Positions 1 through 5,880 are shown, numbered from the stretch's first letter. The stretch is 6,262 nt of DNA from JAGMXM01 sp964458325 (GCA_964458325.1 CAYWIM010000140.1:1-6262), one strand, 5' to 3'. Made by a program: numbers and translations. Notes: generated from the letters alone by a model not told the origin.

Positions 1-8
1 CATCCAAT

Positions 9-189
9 GCCGACTGGAAAGTCGGCGTTACCGTATCACCGGTTTCCCAACCGGCATCAGCTTCCAAGGCCGACTGGAAAGTCGGCGTTACCGTATCGCC
101 GGTTTTCCAACCGGCATCAGCTTCCAAGGCCGACTGGAAAGTCGGCGTTACTGAAGCCACCGGCCCCCGATGCCGACTGGAAAGTCGGC
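9..189 (+). repeat. Array of short hairpin repeats with a 60-bp tandem duplication
   Basis: Four exact copies of GCCGACTGGAAAGTCGGC lie at 9-26, 69-86, 129-146 and 172-189. Each is a perfect 7-bp stem (GCCGACT/AGTCGGC) closed by a GGAA tetraloop of GNRA type. Between the first three copies sit two further hairpins at 38-55 and 98-115. Read on the minus strand these have stem GCCGGTT/AACCGG(C or T) and loops GGGA and GGAA. Bases 9-68 and 69-128 are tandem 60-bp units differing at only two positions (38/98 and 46/106). The third unit diverges after about 25 bases. The last hairpin ends one base before the U32 stop codon (191-193, minus strand). An open frame runs plus-strand through the array only because 60 is a multiple of three. 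The pattern resembles REP/BIME-type palindromic elements. No associated transposase is present in the window. Confidence 0.9.
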
Positions 190-190
190 G

Positions 191-2857
191 TCACCAAGCC
201 GCTGCCGGCTGCTCCGGGCCTCGGCTGATGCCGACGTAGCTCATCAGCCCCAAAGCGCGCGCCAGTTGATCGCCCGCGATCTCCCCCCGCAACAGCCGCC
301 GGTACTGGGCGAGCGTTCGGCTTACGACGTCGGGCGGCTCGTCGACAAACTCGACGCGGAACACGCGGGCGCCGAGGGCAGCCAGGCGGCACGCCCACTC
401 CGCACCGGTCTGAGCGACACCGTTGAACACCGTGTTGCGGCACCCGGCATCCGCCCGAACCGGGTGCTCGATCCCGACTCGGTCGCGGAGCCGGACCTGG
501 TGCTTTTCGCACGGCCGTCCGCAGGTCCGATGATCGGCTCCCGCCGACAGGAAGGCGCAAAACACGCAGTGGTCCATGTGGAACATCGGCATGTGCTGGT
601 GGATGGTGATCTCGAACCATGCCGGCGGCGCCCCGCGAAGCAAATCCTCGAGCTGCGAACCGTTCAGATCGTAAGCGGCGGTCACCCGCTCGAGCCCGTA
701 GCGCCGGATGAAGTGCTCGGCGCTGGACGGGTTGGCGACGTTCAGCGAGAAATCGCCGCGCCGGCGCATCCCCGCGAAACCCGCCAGATGATCGTAGTTG
801 CGCACCAGCAGCCCATCGGCTCCGGCGTCCCTGATCGGGCCCAGCATCGCCTCCTCGCCCGGCTTGGTGATCCGAGGCGGGACCAGCCAGACTTCGAGGC
901 GGGGTCGCGGAGCGTTCGCGGCGGCCCGGACCTGATGAACCGCTTGCGGGAATTGCCGGGGATCGTCAAACTCGCAATACACCGTGCCAGCCCCGGACTC
1001 GATGGCGGCTTCGAGCTGCGGCATCGTCCGGACCAACGGAATGATCTCGGGCTCGTGCGCCGCCGGATTCGAGTTCGCCGAGGATCCGGACTCGGCCATG
1101 GGAATCCCTGAAACGCAGGACGCCTCCTCTTCCTGCCCTCTCGCCCGCGGACCGTGGGGGAGAGGGTGGCCGAAGGCCGGGAGAGGGGGATTGTTCGCGA
1201 CGAGATCGGCCGGGTCGGTTCTGAGGGTCCATCGAGGGCCGGCTCTGCGCTGTTCCAGGAGGCGGGTGACCGTCTCGCGTCGGAGCCGGTTGAGCTCGCT
1301 GAGGGGCAGGATCACGGGGCCCTCGAGCCGATGGGTCAGCCGGCGCAACCGGAACGGTGTCCCGCCCAGGCGCCCCAGATGGGCCGTCAGCCGCTGCTCA
1401 TCCAACGGGTGCTGGTCAGCCTGCGCCAGCGGGACCGTCGATCGCGTTTCCACGACAAGGCCGGTCCCGTCCTTGGCACGCAGGAGGAGCGGTTCGCCGG
1501 CGGATCCTTCCACCTCGATGTCGAGCGGCCGTGTGAACTGCGGCGCCTCAGGCTGAAACGTCCGCTGCAGGCGCCGTTCGAGCTCGGGATCGCTGGTCTT
1601 CCAGAGGCGATCGCCGGCCTTGATCCTGCGCAGGTCCAGGTCGCCCCGGCCGAATCCCAGCCAGGCTTGCTGGCCTCGCATGGTCACCTCATACACCCGG
1701 CCGCCTTCCTCGGGCTGATCCGGCCGCCCGCCGTCGAACACCACGCCATCCCCGGGCTTCAGCGGGCTCAAAAGACGCACGGCGACTCGATCGCCTCGCA
1801 CCCGCGTCACCTGCCCCAGATACACGCCCCGCTTCTTGCCAAATCGCCCGTGGACCAGCTCCCGGTGGTTGATGCCGCGGAGCCAGCCCGTGTGGAGCCC
1901 GCGCGAAAAGGCCATCTCGATCGCATACCGATCGCTCGACGACACGGTCCATTCGGGCGCGGACGACGCCATCAGCCGGTCAATCGCCCGGCGGTACACT
2001 TGGGTGATATTGGCGACATACTCGGCCGATTTCAGGCGTCCCTCGATCTTCAGGGTCCGAACCCCCGCGCGGATCAGATCGGGCAGAAGCTCGAGCCCGG
2101 CCAGATCCTGCGGGCTTAACAAGTAGCGGCGATCGCCCAGATCGACCGGCTGGCCGTCCCGAACCAGCTCGTAGGGCAGGCGGCATGCCTGGGCGCAAAC
2201 GCCCCGGTTGGCGGATCGGCCGCCCAGGGATTCGCTCGTGAGGCACTGGCCGGAATAGGCCACGCAGAGCGCCCCGTGAACGAACACCTCGAGCGCAGGC
2301 GCGCGATCCGGTACCGGGCCCGCCGCGGCGGCATGGATTCGAGCGATCTCAGCGATCGAGCATTCCCGAGCCAGAGCCACCATCGAGCAGCCCAGCTCGC
2401 GCGCGAACTCGACCCCTGCCGCACTGGAAATCGTCATCTGCGTCGATGCGTGGATCGGGAAATCCGGCGAGATGCTGCGGATCAGGCGGCAGATGCCGAC
2501 GTCCTGGACGATGGCGGCGTCAGCGCCGGCGGCGATGATCGCCCGGAGCTCGCGCTCGGCCTGGGTCCATTCATCTGGAAACACCAGGATGTTGAAGGTG
2601 AGGTAGCCTTTGACGCCTCGCTCGTGGAGCCAGGCCATCAGCCGCGGCAGATCCTCGAGGGTGAAGTTGTCAGCGCGCATCCGCGCGTTGAACCGCTCGA
2701 GCCCGAAATAGATCGCATCGGCGCCGTTCTCGACCGCGGCACGGGCGCACGCCCAATCGCCCGCGGGCGACAGCAGCTCGGGCCCGCCCCCGCCTGGAGC
2801 GAGCTTGACTGGAACCGCATCAGCCATGGTCGCGCCGATCGTGGCCGCCGAGGTCAT
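191..2857 (-). CDS. U32 family peptidase-like protein with DUF3656, RlhA-related (probable RNA hydroxylase)
   Basis: This 888-residue protein is a two-part member of the U32 family. The name says peptidase, but characterised relatives (E. coli RlhA/YdcP and TrhP/YegQ) are needed for prephenate-dependent RNA hydroxylation; RlhA acts at 23S rRNA C2501. Residues 26-290 are the U32 barrel, opening with PELLSPAGDW and GADAIYFG. The family Cys motif follows at 190-225 (ExFxxGALC, then GQC, then CAQAC), with Cys198, 205, 221 and 225 as likely Fe-S ligands. Residues 335-430 look like the beta-barrel part and about 440-545 like DUF3656. Residues 553-602 are a low-complexity linker encoded by an intergenic-type repeat. 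Residues 603-835 are a second degenerate barrel with its own Cys set (764, 767, 779, 783, 806). E. coli RlhA, about 650 residues, lacks this second half. The start is uncertain: ATG at 2857 and at 2827 (Met11) both lack a clear Shine-Dalgarno. It begins 37 bases after the prfB stop, so reinitiation from prfB is plausible. Family call is firm; substrate is inferred. Confidence 0.9.
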   Translation of the reverse strand: MTSAATIGATMADAVPVKLAPGGGGPELLSPAGDWACARAAVENGADAIYFGLERFNARMRADNFTLEDLPRLMAWLHERGVKGYLTFNILVFPDEWTQAERELRAIIAAGADAAIVQDVGICRLIRSISPDFPIHASTQMTISSAAGVEFARELGCSMVALARECSIAEIARIHAAAAGPVPDRAPALEVFVHGALCVAYSGQCLTSESLGGRSANRGVCAQACRLPYELVRDGQPVDLGDRRYLLSPQDLAGLELLPDLIRAGVRTLKIEGRLKSAEYVANITQVYRRAIDRLMASSAPEWTVSSSDRYAIEMAFSRGLHTGWLRGINHRELVHGRFGKKRGVYLGQVTRVRGDRVAVRLLSPLKPGDGVVFDGGRPDQPEEGGRVYEVTMRGQQAWLGFGRGDLDLRRIKAGDRLWKTSDPELERRLQRTFQPEAPQFTRPLDIEVEGSAGEPLLLRAKDGTGLVVETRSTVPLAQADQHPLDEQRLTAHLGRLGGTPFRLRRLTHRLEGPVILPLSELNRLRRETVTRLLEQRRAGPRWTLRTDPADLVANNPPLPAFGHPLPHGPRARGQEEEASCVSGIPMAESGSSANSNPAAHEPEIIPLVRTMPQLEAAIESGAGTVYCEFDDPRQFPQAVHQVRAAANAPRPRLEVWLVPPRITKPGEEAMLGPIRDAGADGLLVRNYDHLAGFAGMRRRGDFSLNVANPSSAEHFIRRYGLERVTAAYDLNGSQLEDLLRGAPPAWFEITIHQHMPMFHMDHCVFCAFLSAGADHRTCGRPCEKHQVRLRDRVGIEHPVRADAGCRNTVFNGVAQTGAEWACRLAALGARVFRVEFVDEPPDVVSRTLAQYRRLLRGEIAGDQLARALGLMSYVGISRGPEQPAAAW
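1134..1190. repeat. CTCTCCC-type intergenic hairpin repeat lying inside the U32 coding sequence
   Basis: CCCTCTC at 1136-1142 pairs perfectly with GAGAGGG at 1160-1166 around a 17-base GC-rich loop. A second small hairpin, GGCC-GAA-GGCC, follows at 1168-1178, then a further GGGAGAGGGG at 1179-1188. The same style of element occurs outside genes at 4581-4621 and in a degenerate form at 5684-5718. Here it falls in frame within the U32 gene and encodes about residues 556-575, rich in Pro, Gly, Arg and Glu. The reading frame stays open through it, so it acts as a linker and not as a disruption. Confidence 0.7.
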
Positions 2858-2894
2858 GAGGCGGAGAGCCGGGGAGGTTCATCGAGAACGGCTC

Positions 2895-4044
2895 CTATTC
2901 CTCGCCCTCGTCGTCGCGGGCGCCGGCCATGCGTTTGACCGGGCACCCGGCGCGCAGCCACCCGTGGACGTACGGATCCAGATCGCCGTCGAGGACGGCC
3001 TGGACATTGCTGGTCTGGACGCCGGTCCGGAGGTCTTTGACCATGCGATAGGGCTGGAGCACGTAGCTTCGGATCTGGTTGCCCCACGAGATGCTGCCCT
3101 TCTCGCCGTAGAACTTCTCCATCTCCTGGCGCTGCTCGTCCTCGCGCAGCGCATTGAGCTTGGCCAGGAGGATCCGCAACGCCGTGGCGCGGTTCTGATG
3201 CTGCGAGCGCTGGCTCTGGCACGCCACCACCAGCCCGGTCGGGACGTGCTTGATCCGGACCGCCGTCTCCACCTTGTTCACGTTCTGGCCGCCTTTGCCT
3301 CCCGACCGGAACGTATCCATCTCCAGCTCCGATGGCGGCAGCTGGATCTCCTCGCTGGCGCTCAGCTCGGCGATCGCGTCCACGCTCGCAAAGCTCGTGT
3401 GCCGCCGCTTGTTCGAGTCGAACGGCGAGATCCGGACCAGCCGATGCACGCCGCGCTCGGCCTTCGCATACCCGTAAGCGAACTCGCCCGTCAGCAGGAG
3501 CGTGGCGCTCTTGATGCCGGCCACCTCGCCCGCCAGCGCATCCGTGACCTCGACCTGCCAGCCGCGCGACTCGGCCCAGCGCTGATACATCCGCAGCAGC
3601 ATGTTCGCCCAGTCGCACGATTCGGTCCCCCCGGCGCCGGCATTGATGCTCAGGATGCAGTTGTTGGCATCGTGGGGTCCGTTCAGGAACACCTTGAGCT
3701 CGAGCGCGTCGAGCTCGCCCATGAACCGGTCGACCTCCGCTTCGAGCTCCGGCCGCAGACCTTCCTGCGCCGCCTCGCCCTCCGCTCGAGCCAGCTCGAG
3801 CAGCCCGCGGAGATCCTCGTTCTGCCGCTCGGCTTTGAGGAGGGGATCAATCTTGCGTCGAAGGCCGGTGGATTCGTCGATGATCTTCTGCGCCTGGTCC
3901 CGCTGGGCCCAGAAGCTCTCCCCCGCCATCAGGGCCTCGAGCTCGCCCAGCCGCTTCTGCGCGCTCGCGACGTCAAAGAAACCTCCGCAAATGCGCCAGC
4001 TTATCCGAAACCTGATTCACCCGCGCCTGGATGTCGTCCAACAT
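2895..4044 (-). CDS. prfB: Peptide chain release factor 2, made by programmed +1 frameshift
   Basis: RF2 recognises UGA and UAA in the ribosomal A site and triggers hydrolysis of peptidyl-tRNA. The gene is in two frames. ATG at 4044 begins 23 codons ending CTT, then TGA (3973-3975). Translation continues +1 from GAC at 3974 to TAG at 2895-2897. The joined product is 382 residues (E. coli RF2 has 365). In full-length numbering the anticodon-mimicking SPF is at 206-208 and the catalytic GGQ at 251-253, one residue from their E. coli positions. GTESCDWA, RRHTSF, VRIKHVPTG and the end segment LRTGVQT..VQAVLDGDLD are typical of RF2. An acidic tail (last 14 or so residues, ending DDEGEE) extends beyond the usual end. 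ATG 4044 is chosen because TGA lies two codons upstream in frame and because the short leader plus TGA is the classic RF2 arrangement. Its Shine-Dalgarno is weak (GAGA about 11 bases upstream). Internal initiation at Met39 (3929) would drop the frameshift control and is less likely. Confidence 0.96.
3972..3986 (-). promoter_or_regulatory. prfB programmed +1 frameshift site (autoregulatory)
   Basis: On the minus strand the sequence reads GGAGG-TTT-CTT-TGA-C. An internal Shine-Dalgarno-like GGAGG (3982-3986) sits three bases before the slippery CTT (3976-3978), followed by in-frame TGA and then C. Order and three-base spacing match the E. coli prfB site. In the known mechanism, low RF2 lets the ribosome pause at UGA and slip +1, making more RF2; abundant RF2 terminates there, releasing here a 23-residue peptide. 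Confidence 0.95.
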
Positions 4045-4137
4045 AATTCAATCGATCTCGTTTGTGCGCAGCGCCATCCGTCTCGCCGCGCCAGGGCGCG
4101 CGCCCTGTGCGATTCCGCAGACTCCCCTGACCCGGCG

Positions 4138-4175
4138 CTGCGGCTGTCGATGGGCCATCCGCCCATCGACCGCAG
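4138..4175. repeat. Long interrupted hairpin upstream of prfB
   Basis: GTCGATGGGC (4146-4155) pairs perfectly with GCCCATCGAC (4161-4170) around the five-base loop CATCC. An outer CTGCG/CGCAG stem (4138-4142 with 4171-4175) is separated from it by a three-base bulge. No T-tract follows on either strand, so it does not look like an intrinsic terminator. It lies 94 bases or more upstream of the prfB start, so it could be in the prfB leader or be another repeat element. Confidence 0.55.
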
Positions 4176-4248
4176 GGCACAATAGGCCCAGAGCGCGGCC
4201 TTTGCCCAGCGGAAATTCGGAAGTAATTTTTGCACAGACCCAAGGATC

Positions 4249-4426
4249 GCCGACATTCTCGTCGGCTCAAGACGCTTCGCGCGAACGGGGGCGTCCGAAC
4301 CGGCGTCAGCCTTCGGAGCGCGGGCCTCCTGGCCCGCAGCGCTGTCAACTGGCTGGCTGCACGCTGCTGCGGACGAGGACGTCCGAGGTCCGGACGAATT
4401 CGGAGTGCGGCAGTCCTCTCTGCCGC
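4249..4426. repeat. Cluster of four degenerate hairpin repeats with different stems
   Basis: Four hairpins lie within 180 bases. At 4249-4266 the stem is GCCGAC/GTCGGC with loop ATTCTC (GAGAAT on the minus strand). At 4320-4337 the stem is GCGGGCC/GGCCCGC with loop TCCT (AGGA on minus). At 4371-4384 the stem is GGACG/CGTCC with loop AGGA on plus. At 4407-4426 the stem is GCGGCAG/CTGCCGC with loop TCCTCT (AGAGGA on minus). Stems are unrelated in sequence, yet three of the four loops carry AGGA on one strand, like the GGA loops of the arrays at both ends of the window. Confidence 0.65.
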
Positions 4427-4533
4427 TTTGGATCGAGGACAGAAGATGGTGCGTCGGTATGTCACAGCGCCGCTGTAAAACAAACGCCAATCCGGTTTTT
4501 GCGTGTTATTGCGAATTGTTGCGGCAAAAGACT

Positions 4534-4560
4534 CTTCGTGTTCTTTGGGACCTTCGTGGT
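4534..4560 (+). repeat. Low-complexity CTTCGTG-type intergenic word
   Basis: CTTCGTG occurs at 4534-4540 and again at 4552-4558, separated by TTCTTTGGGAC. This quasi-periodic C/T/G-rich stretch does not form a good hairpin and is not part of a recognisable gene. I recall similar words from intergenic DNA of environmental Planctomycetes and Verrucomicrobia, without having searched. Confidence 0.45.
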
Positions 4561-4580
4561 GAGAGGATTGGGGCTGGTTC

Positions 4581-4621
4581 CCCTCTCCCCCCGCCCTCTC
4601 CCCGCTTGCGCGGGGCGAGGG
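4581..4621. repeat. CTCTCCC-type intergenic hairpin repeat
   Basis: CCCTC-T-CCCCGC (4594-4605) pairs with GCGGGG-C-GAGGG (4610-4621) with one internal mismatch and a TTGC loop. It is preceded by a second CCCTCTCCCC at 4581-4590. It belongs with the element inside the U32 gene at 1134-1190 and the degenerate one at 5686-5715. Confidence 0.7.
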
Positions 4622-4672
4622 AGACGGAACGGGTGGCACGCTTCACGTTTCAGGTGTCAGGTGTCACGTGGC

Positions 4673-4693
4673 GGACGCTTCAGCGACGCGTCC
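4673..4693. repeat. Short hairpin repeat GGACGC/GCGTCC
   Basis: GGACGC (4673-4678) pairs with GCGTCC (4688-4693) around a nine-base loop. It is preceded by a short direct duplication, AGGTGTC at 4652-4658 and 4659-4665. No gene is apparent here. Confidence 0.5.
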
Positions 4694-4806
4694 CTACCTT
4701 TCAAGGGTAAGAAGATCAGGATTCCCGCGTCATACTCGTCATTCCGCAGGCAAAATTCGCAGCTTGCAGCTTTATGCCTTTTCGCGAGCCCTACCCGATC
4801 AGGCTC

Positions 4807-5556
4807 TCACGGTGTTGCGGGCTGTGCGAACAAGTACCATACCACGTAGGTGGTCGGCGGGGTCTGTGGATCCGTGGACGCCGAATGGACCAGCAGCATC
4901 GTCCGCGGCTGGCCCAGGGCGAGCGTTTCCGTATGGTCCAGCGACATCTTGCGGGTCGCGACGGCCTTGCGGCCGGGCGCGATTTCGACATGGCTCAGCG
5001 CCAATGCGGATAGCTCGATCGCCAGGGTGACGTCGGGACCCTTGCGTTCGGCGTCGCGCGGCGGGGATTGGGCGGAGAGCCGGATGATGATCCCCACATC
5101 CTGGTATTGAATCGAGTTGATCGCGCGCCCGGGATCGGTCATCCGCGAGTTGATCACCACCGGCTCGCTCGAGCCGAGGTGGATCGATTCGGAGTACACG
5201 TTGACGGGTTGGTCGAAGCTGTAAAGGACCCGGGTAGGGCCCTGATTGGAAAGGGTGCGCTGCAGCTCCTGGGCGGACAGCACGCGCTTCGACCGGGCCA
5301 GGTTCTCGATCTGCGGCAGCCGATCCGCGCCCGCCTCGACCTCGAGAATCGTCGCCTGGAACCGGGCGGTCAGGACATCGGCGGGACGGCCCGGCAGCGC
5401 GCCCGCGAAAGGCCGCGGCGCCGGGGCGGGCCGAACGATCGGCCGAACCGGCGGCAGCGGGACCGGGATCTGTTCGAGCTCCTGGGCAACGCCATAGCAA
5501 CCGATGAAAAAGAGCGCCGCCAACGCCAGCGGCCGCCAACTGGATGGGTTCTTCAT
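4807..5556 (-). CDS. Exported hypothetical protein with a secretin-like beta pattern
   Basis: A 249-residue protein of unknown function. Residues 1-24 look like a signal peptide: Lys2, the hydrophobic run PLALAALFFIGCYGVA, and a likely signal peptidase I cut after Ala24. A lipobox reading at FIGC is possible but has Phe at -3. Residues 30-50 are rich in Pro, suggesting a flexible linker. The body (60-249) contains YQDVGIIIRLSAQ at 151-163, DVTLAIELSAL from 175, and TETLALGQPRTMLLV from 209. That spacing recalls secretin beta strands (YxDVGxxL, then VxLxIxxE, then a VxxG segment). It is far too short for a whole secretin and has no visible gate region, so it may be a stand-alone secretin-type domain. 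ATG 5556 is preferred because it overlaps the upstream stop as ATGA; ATG 5562 would add two residues. Neither has its own Shine-Dalgarno, in keeping with translational coupling. An open frame extends back to 5850 but is repeat-derived upstream of the signal peptide. Confidence 0.8.
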   Translation of the reverse strand: MKNPSSWRPLALAALFFIGCYGVAQELEQIPVPLPPVRPIVRPAPAPRPFAGALPGRPADVLTARFQATILEVEAGADRLPQIENLARSKRVLSAQELQRTLSNQGPTRVLYSFDQPVNVYSESIHLGSSEPVVINSRMTDPGRAINSIQYQDVGIIIRLSAQSPPRDAERKGPDVTLAIELSALALSHVEIAPGRKAVATRKMSLDHTETLALGQPRTMLLVHSASTDPQTPPTTYVVWYLFAQPATP

Positions 5557-5825
5557 GTGCATAAATAATATGCATTCAATATAGCCCAGCTTGACTTCGA
5601 GTCGAATCGGATGCCTGTTCGGGCACCCCCGTTGGTTCCTGATGGCGAACAGGGAGAACTGCAGACGGCCACCGGAGGCCATTCCCTCCCCCCGCGAGGC
5701 ACGAGCGGGGGGGAGAGGAAACGGAGCTGGTCTTCGAGCTGCCGCTGGCGAAGCTCGAGCTCGCTCTTGTGAGGATCGAATGGCCGATGCGCCGGGACCG
5801 GATGACCCGGGACGGCCTCGGCCAC
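5553..5825 (-). CDS. Small hypothetical protein with a GTG start and charged helical N-terminal half
   Basis: A 90-residue candidate, not recognised. AAGGAGAGG at 5828-5836 places a strong Shine-Dalgarno (AAGGAG) five bases before GTG 5825. Residues 1-37 look like real protein: base composition by codon position is that of a gene, and residues 21-37 (SELELRQRQLEDQLRFL) form a charged, probably coiled-coil helix. From residue 38 the frame enters a CTCTCCC-type hairpin repeat (5686-5715), and the rest reads like non-coding DNA in an open frame. The original C-terminus may therefore have been replaced. The TGA overlaps the ATG of the secretin-like gene (ATGA, 5553-5556), consistent with coupling. 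An intrinsic terminator ends only 12 bases before the Shine-Dalgarno, leaving no room for a conventional promoter between them. The gene may be a remnant, or its expression may depend on read-through. Confidence 0.45.
   Translation of the reverse strand: MAEAVPGHPVPAHRPFDPHKSELELRQRQLEDQLRFLSPPLVPRGGREWPPVAVCSSPCSPSGTNGGARTGIRFDSKSSWAILNAYYLCT
5684..5718. repeat. Degenerate CTCTCCC-type hairpin repeat within the small ORF
   Basis: CTCCCCCCGC (5686-5695) pairs with GCGGGGGGGAG (5705-5715, one extra G) around the nine-base loop GAGGCACGA. Flanking CCCTC- and GAGAGG-like bases resemble the copies at 1134-1190 and 4581-4621. It begins at codon 38 of the small ORF, where that ORF loses protein-like character. 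Confidence 0.6.
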
Positions 5826-5848
5826 GACCTCTCCTTGGCCCTCGAGGC

Positions 5849-5880
5849 AAAAAAAACGCAGCCCCGATGGGCTGCGTTTT
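5849..5880 (-). terminator. Strong intrinsic terminator (possibly an attenuator)
   Basis: A perfect 12-bp stem, AAAACGCAGCCC (5853-5864) with GGGCTGCGTTTT (5869-5880), encloses the loop CGAT. On the minus strand the GC-rich stem runs into eight consecutive T (5856-5849), a textbook Rho-independent terminator. On the plus strand only four T follow, so it would be weak there. It lies about 56 bases past the stop of the anchor fragment (5936-6040), the natural place for that transcript to end. It also lies just 12 bases before the Shine-Dalgarno of the small ORF. Confidence 0.88.

Larger units (their letters stand above)
4045..4806. other. Intergenic mosaic of repeat fragments, no convincing gene
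   Basis: This gap of about 760 bases lies between the prfB start and the end of the secretin-like gene. Open frames cross it on both strands, but they have no recognisable protein character and are assembled from hairpins and low-complexity words. Structures seen are a perfect 14-base palindrome AGGGCGCGCGCCCT at 4093-4106, a large interrupted hairpin at 4138-4175, hairpins at 4249-4266, 4320-4337, 4371-4384 and 4407-4426, a CTTCGTG-type stretch at 4534-4560, a CTCTCCC-type hairpin at 4581-4621, and a hairpin at 4673-4693. The promoter of prfB should lie in the part nearest 4044, but I could not identify convincing -35 and -10 boxes. Confidence 0.7.

Noticed and set aside
9..189. CRISPR array
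   Set aside because: The 18-base hairpins recur at 60, 60 and 43 bases and the spacers are near-identical copies, not unique sequences; no cas gene is present.
172..189. Intrinsic terminator of the U32 transcript
   Set aside because: The hairpin is only 7 bp and no T-tract follows on the minus strand, so it is kept as a repeat.
7..228. Plus-strand open frame of 73 residues with a repeating PTGKSAL motif
   Set aside because: It is a translation of the 60-bp repeat unit; the period is a multiple of three, which keeps the frame open. No Shine-Dalgarno and no protein-like composition apart from the repeat.
3973..3975. prfB as a pseudogene broken by a stop codon
   Set aside because: The stop sits in a canonical RF2 recoding site with correctly spaced GGAGG and CTT, so it is regulatory and not a mutation.
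2805..4046. Plus-strand open frame of 413 residues opposite prfB
   Set aside because: It is the antisense shadow of prfB in GC-rich DNA, while prfB has clear family motifs on the other strand.
4001..4639. Minus-strand open frame of 212 residues upstream of prfB
   Set aside because: It begins inside the CTCTCCC repeat, is rich in Arg, Ser and Pro in the manner of translated GC-rich repeats, and overlaps the prfB start out of frame.
4031..4849. Plus-strand open frame of 272 residues across the intergenic gap
   Set aside because: It starts antisense to the prfB leader, runs through unrelated repeat fragments and into the end of the secretin-like gene. No domain or motif is visible.
5561..5620. 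Promoter for the secretin-like gene in the AT-rich stretch
   Set aside because: A TATATT lies on the minus strand at about 5578-5583, but no acceptable -35 box was found 16-18 bases upstream, so I do not call it.
5557..5850. N-terminal extension of the secretin-like protein to an ATG at 5850
   Set aside because: It would put about 98 Arg/Pro/Gly-rich residues before a clear signal peptide, and it is translated from a repeat and from the small ORF in another frame.
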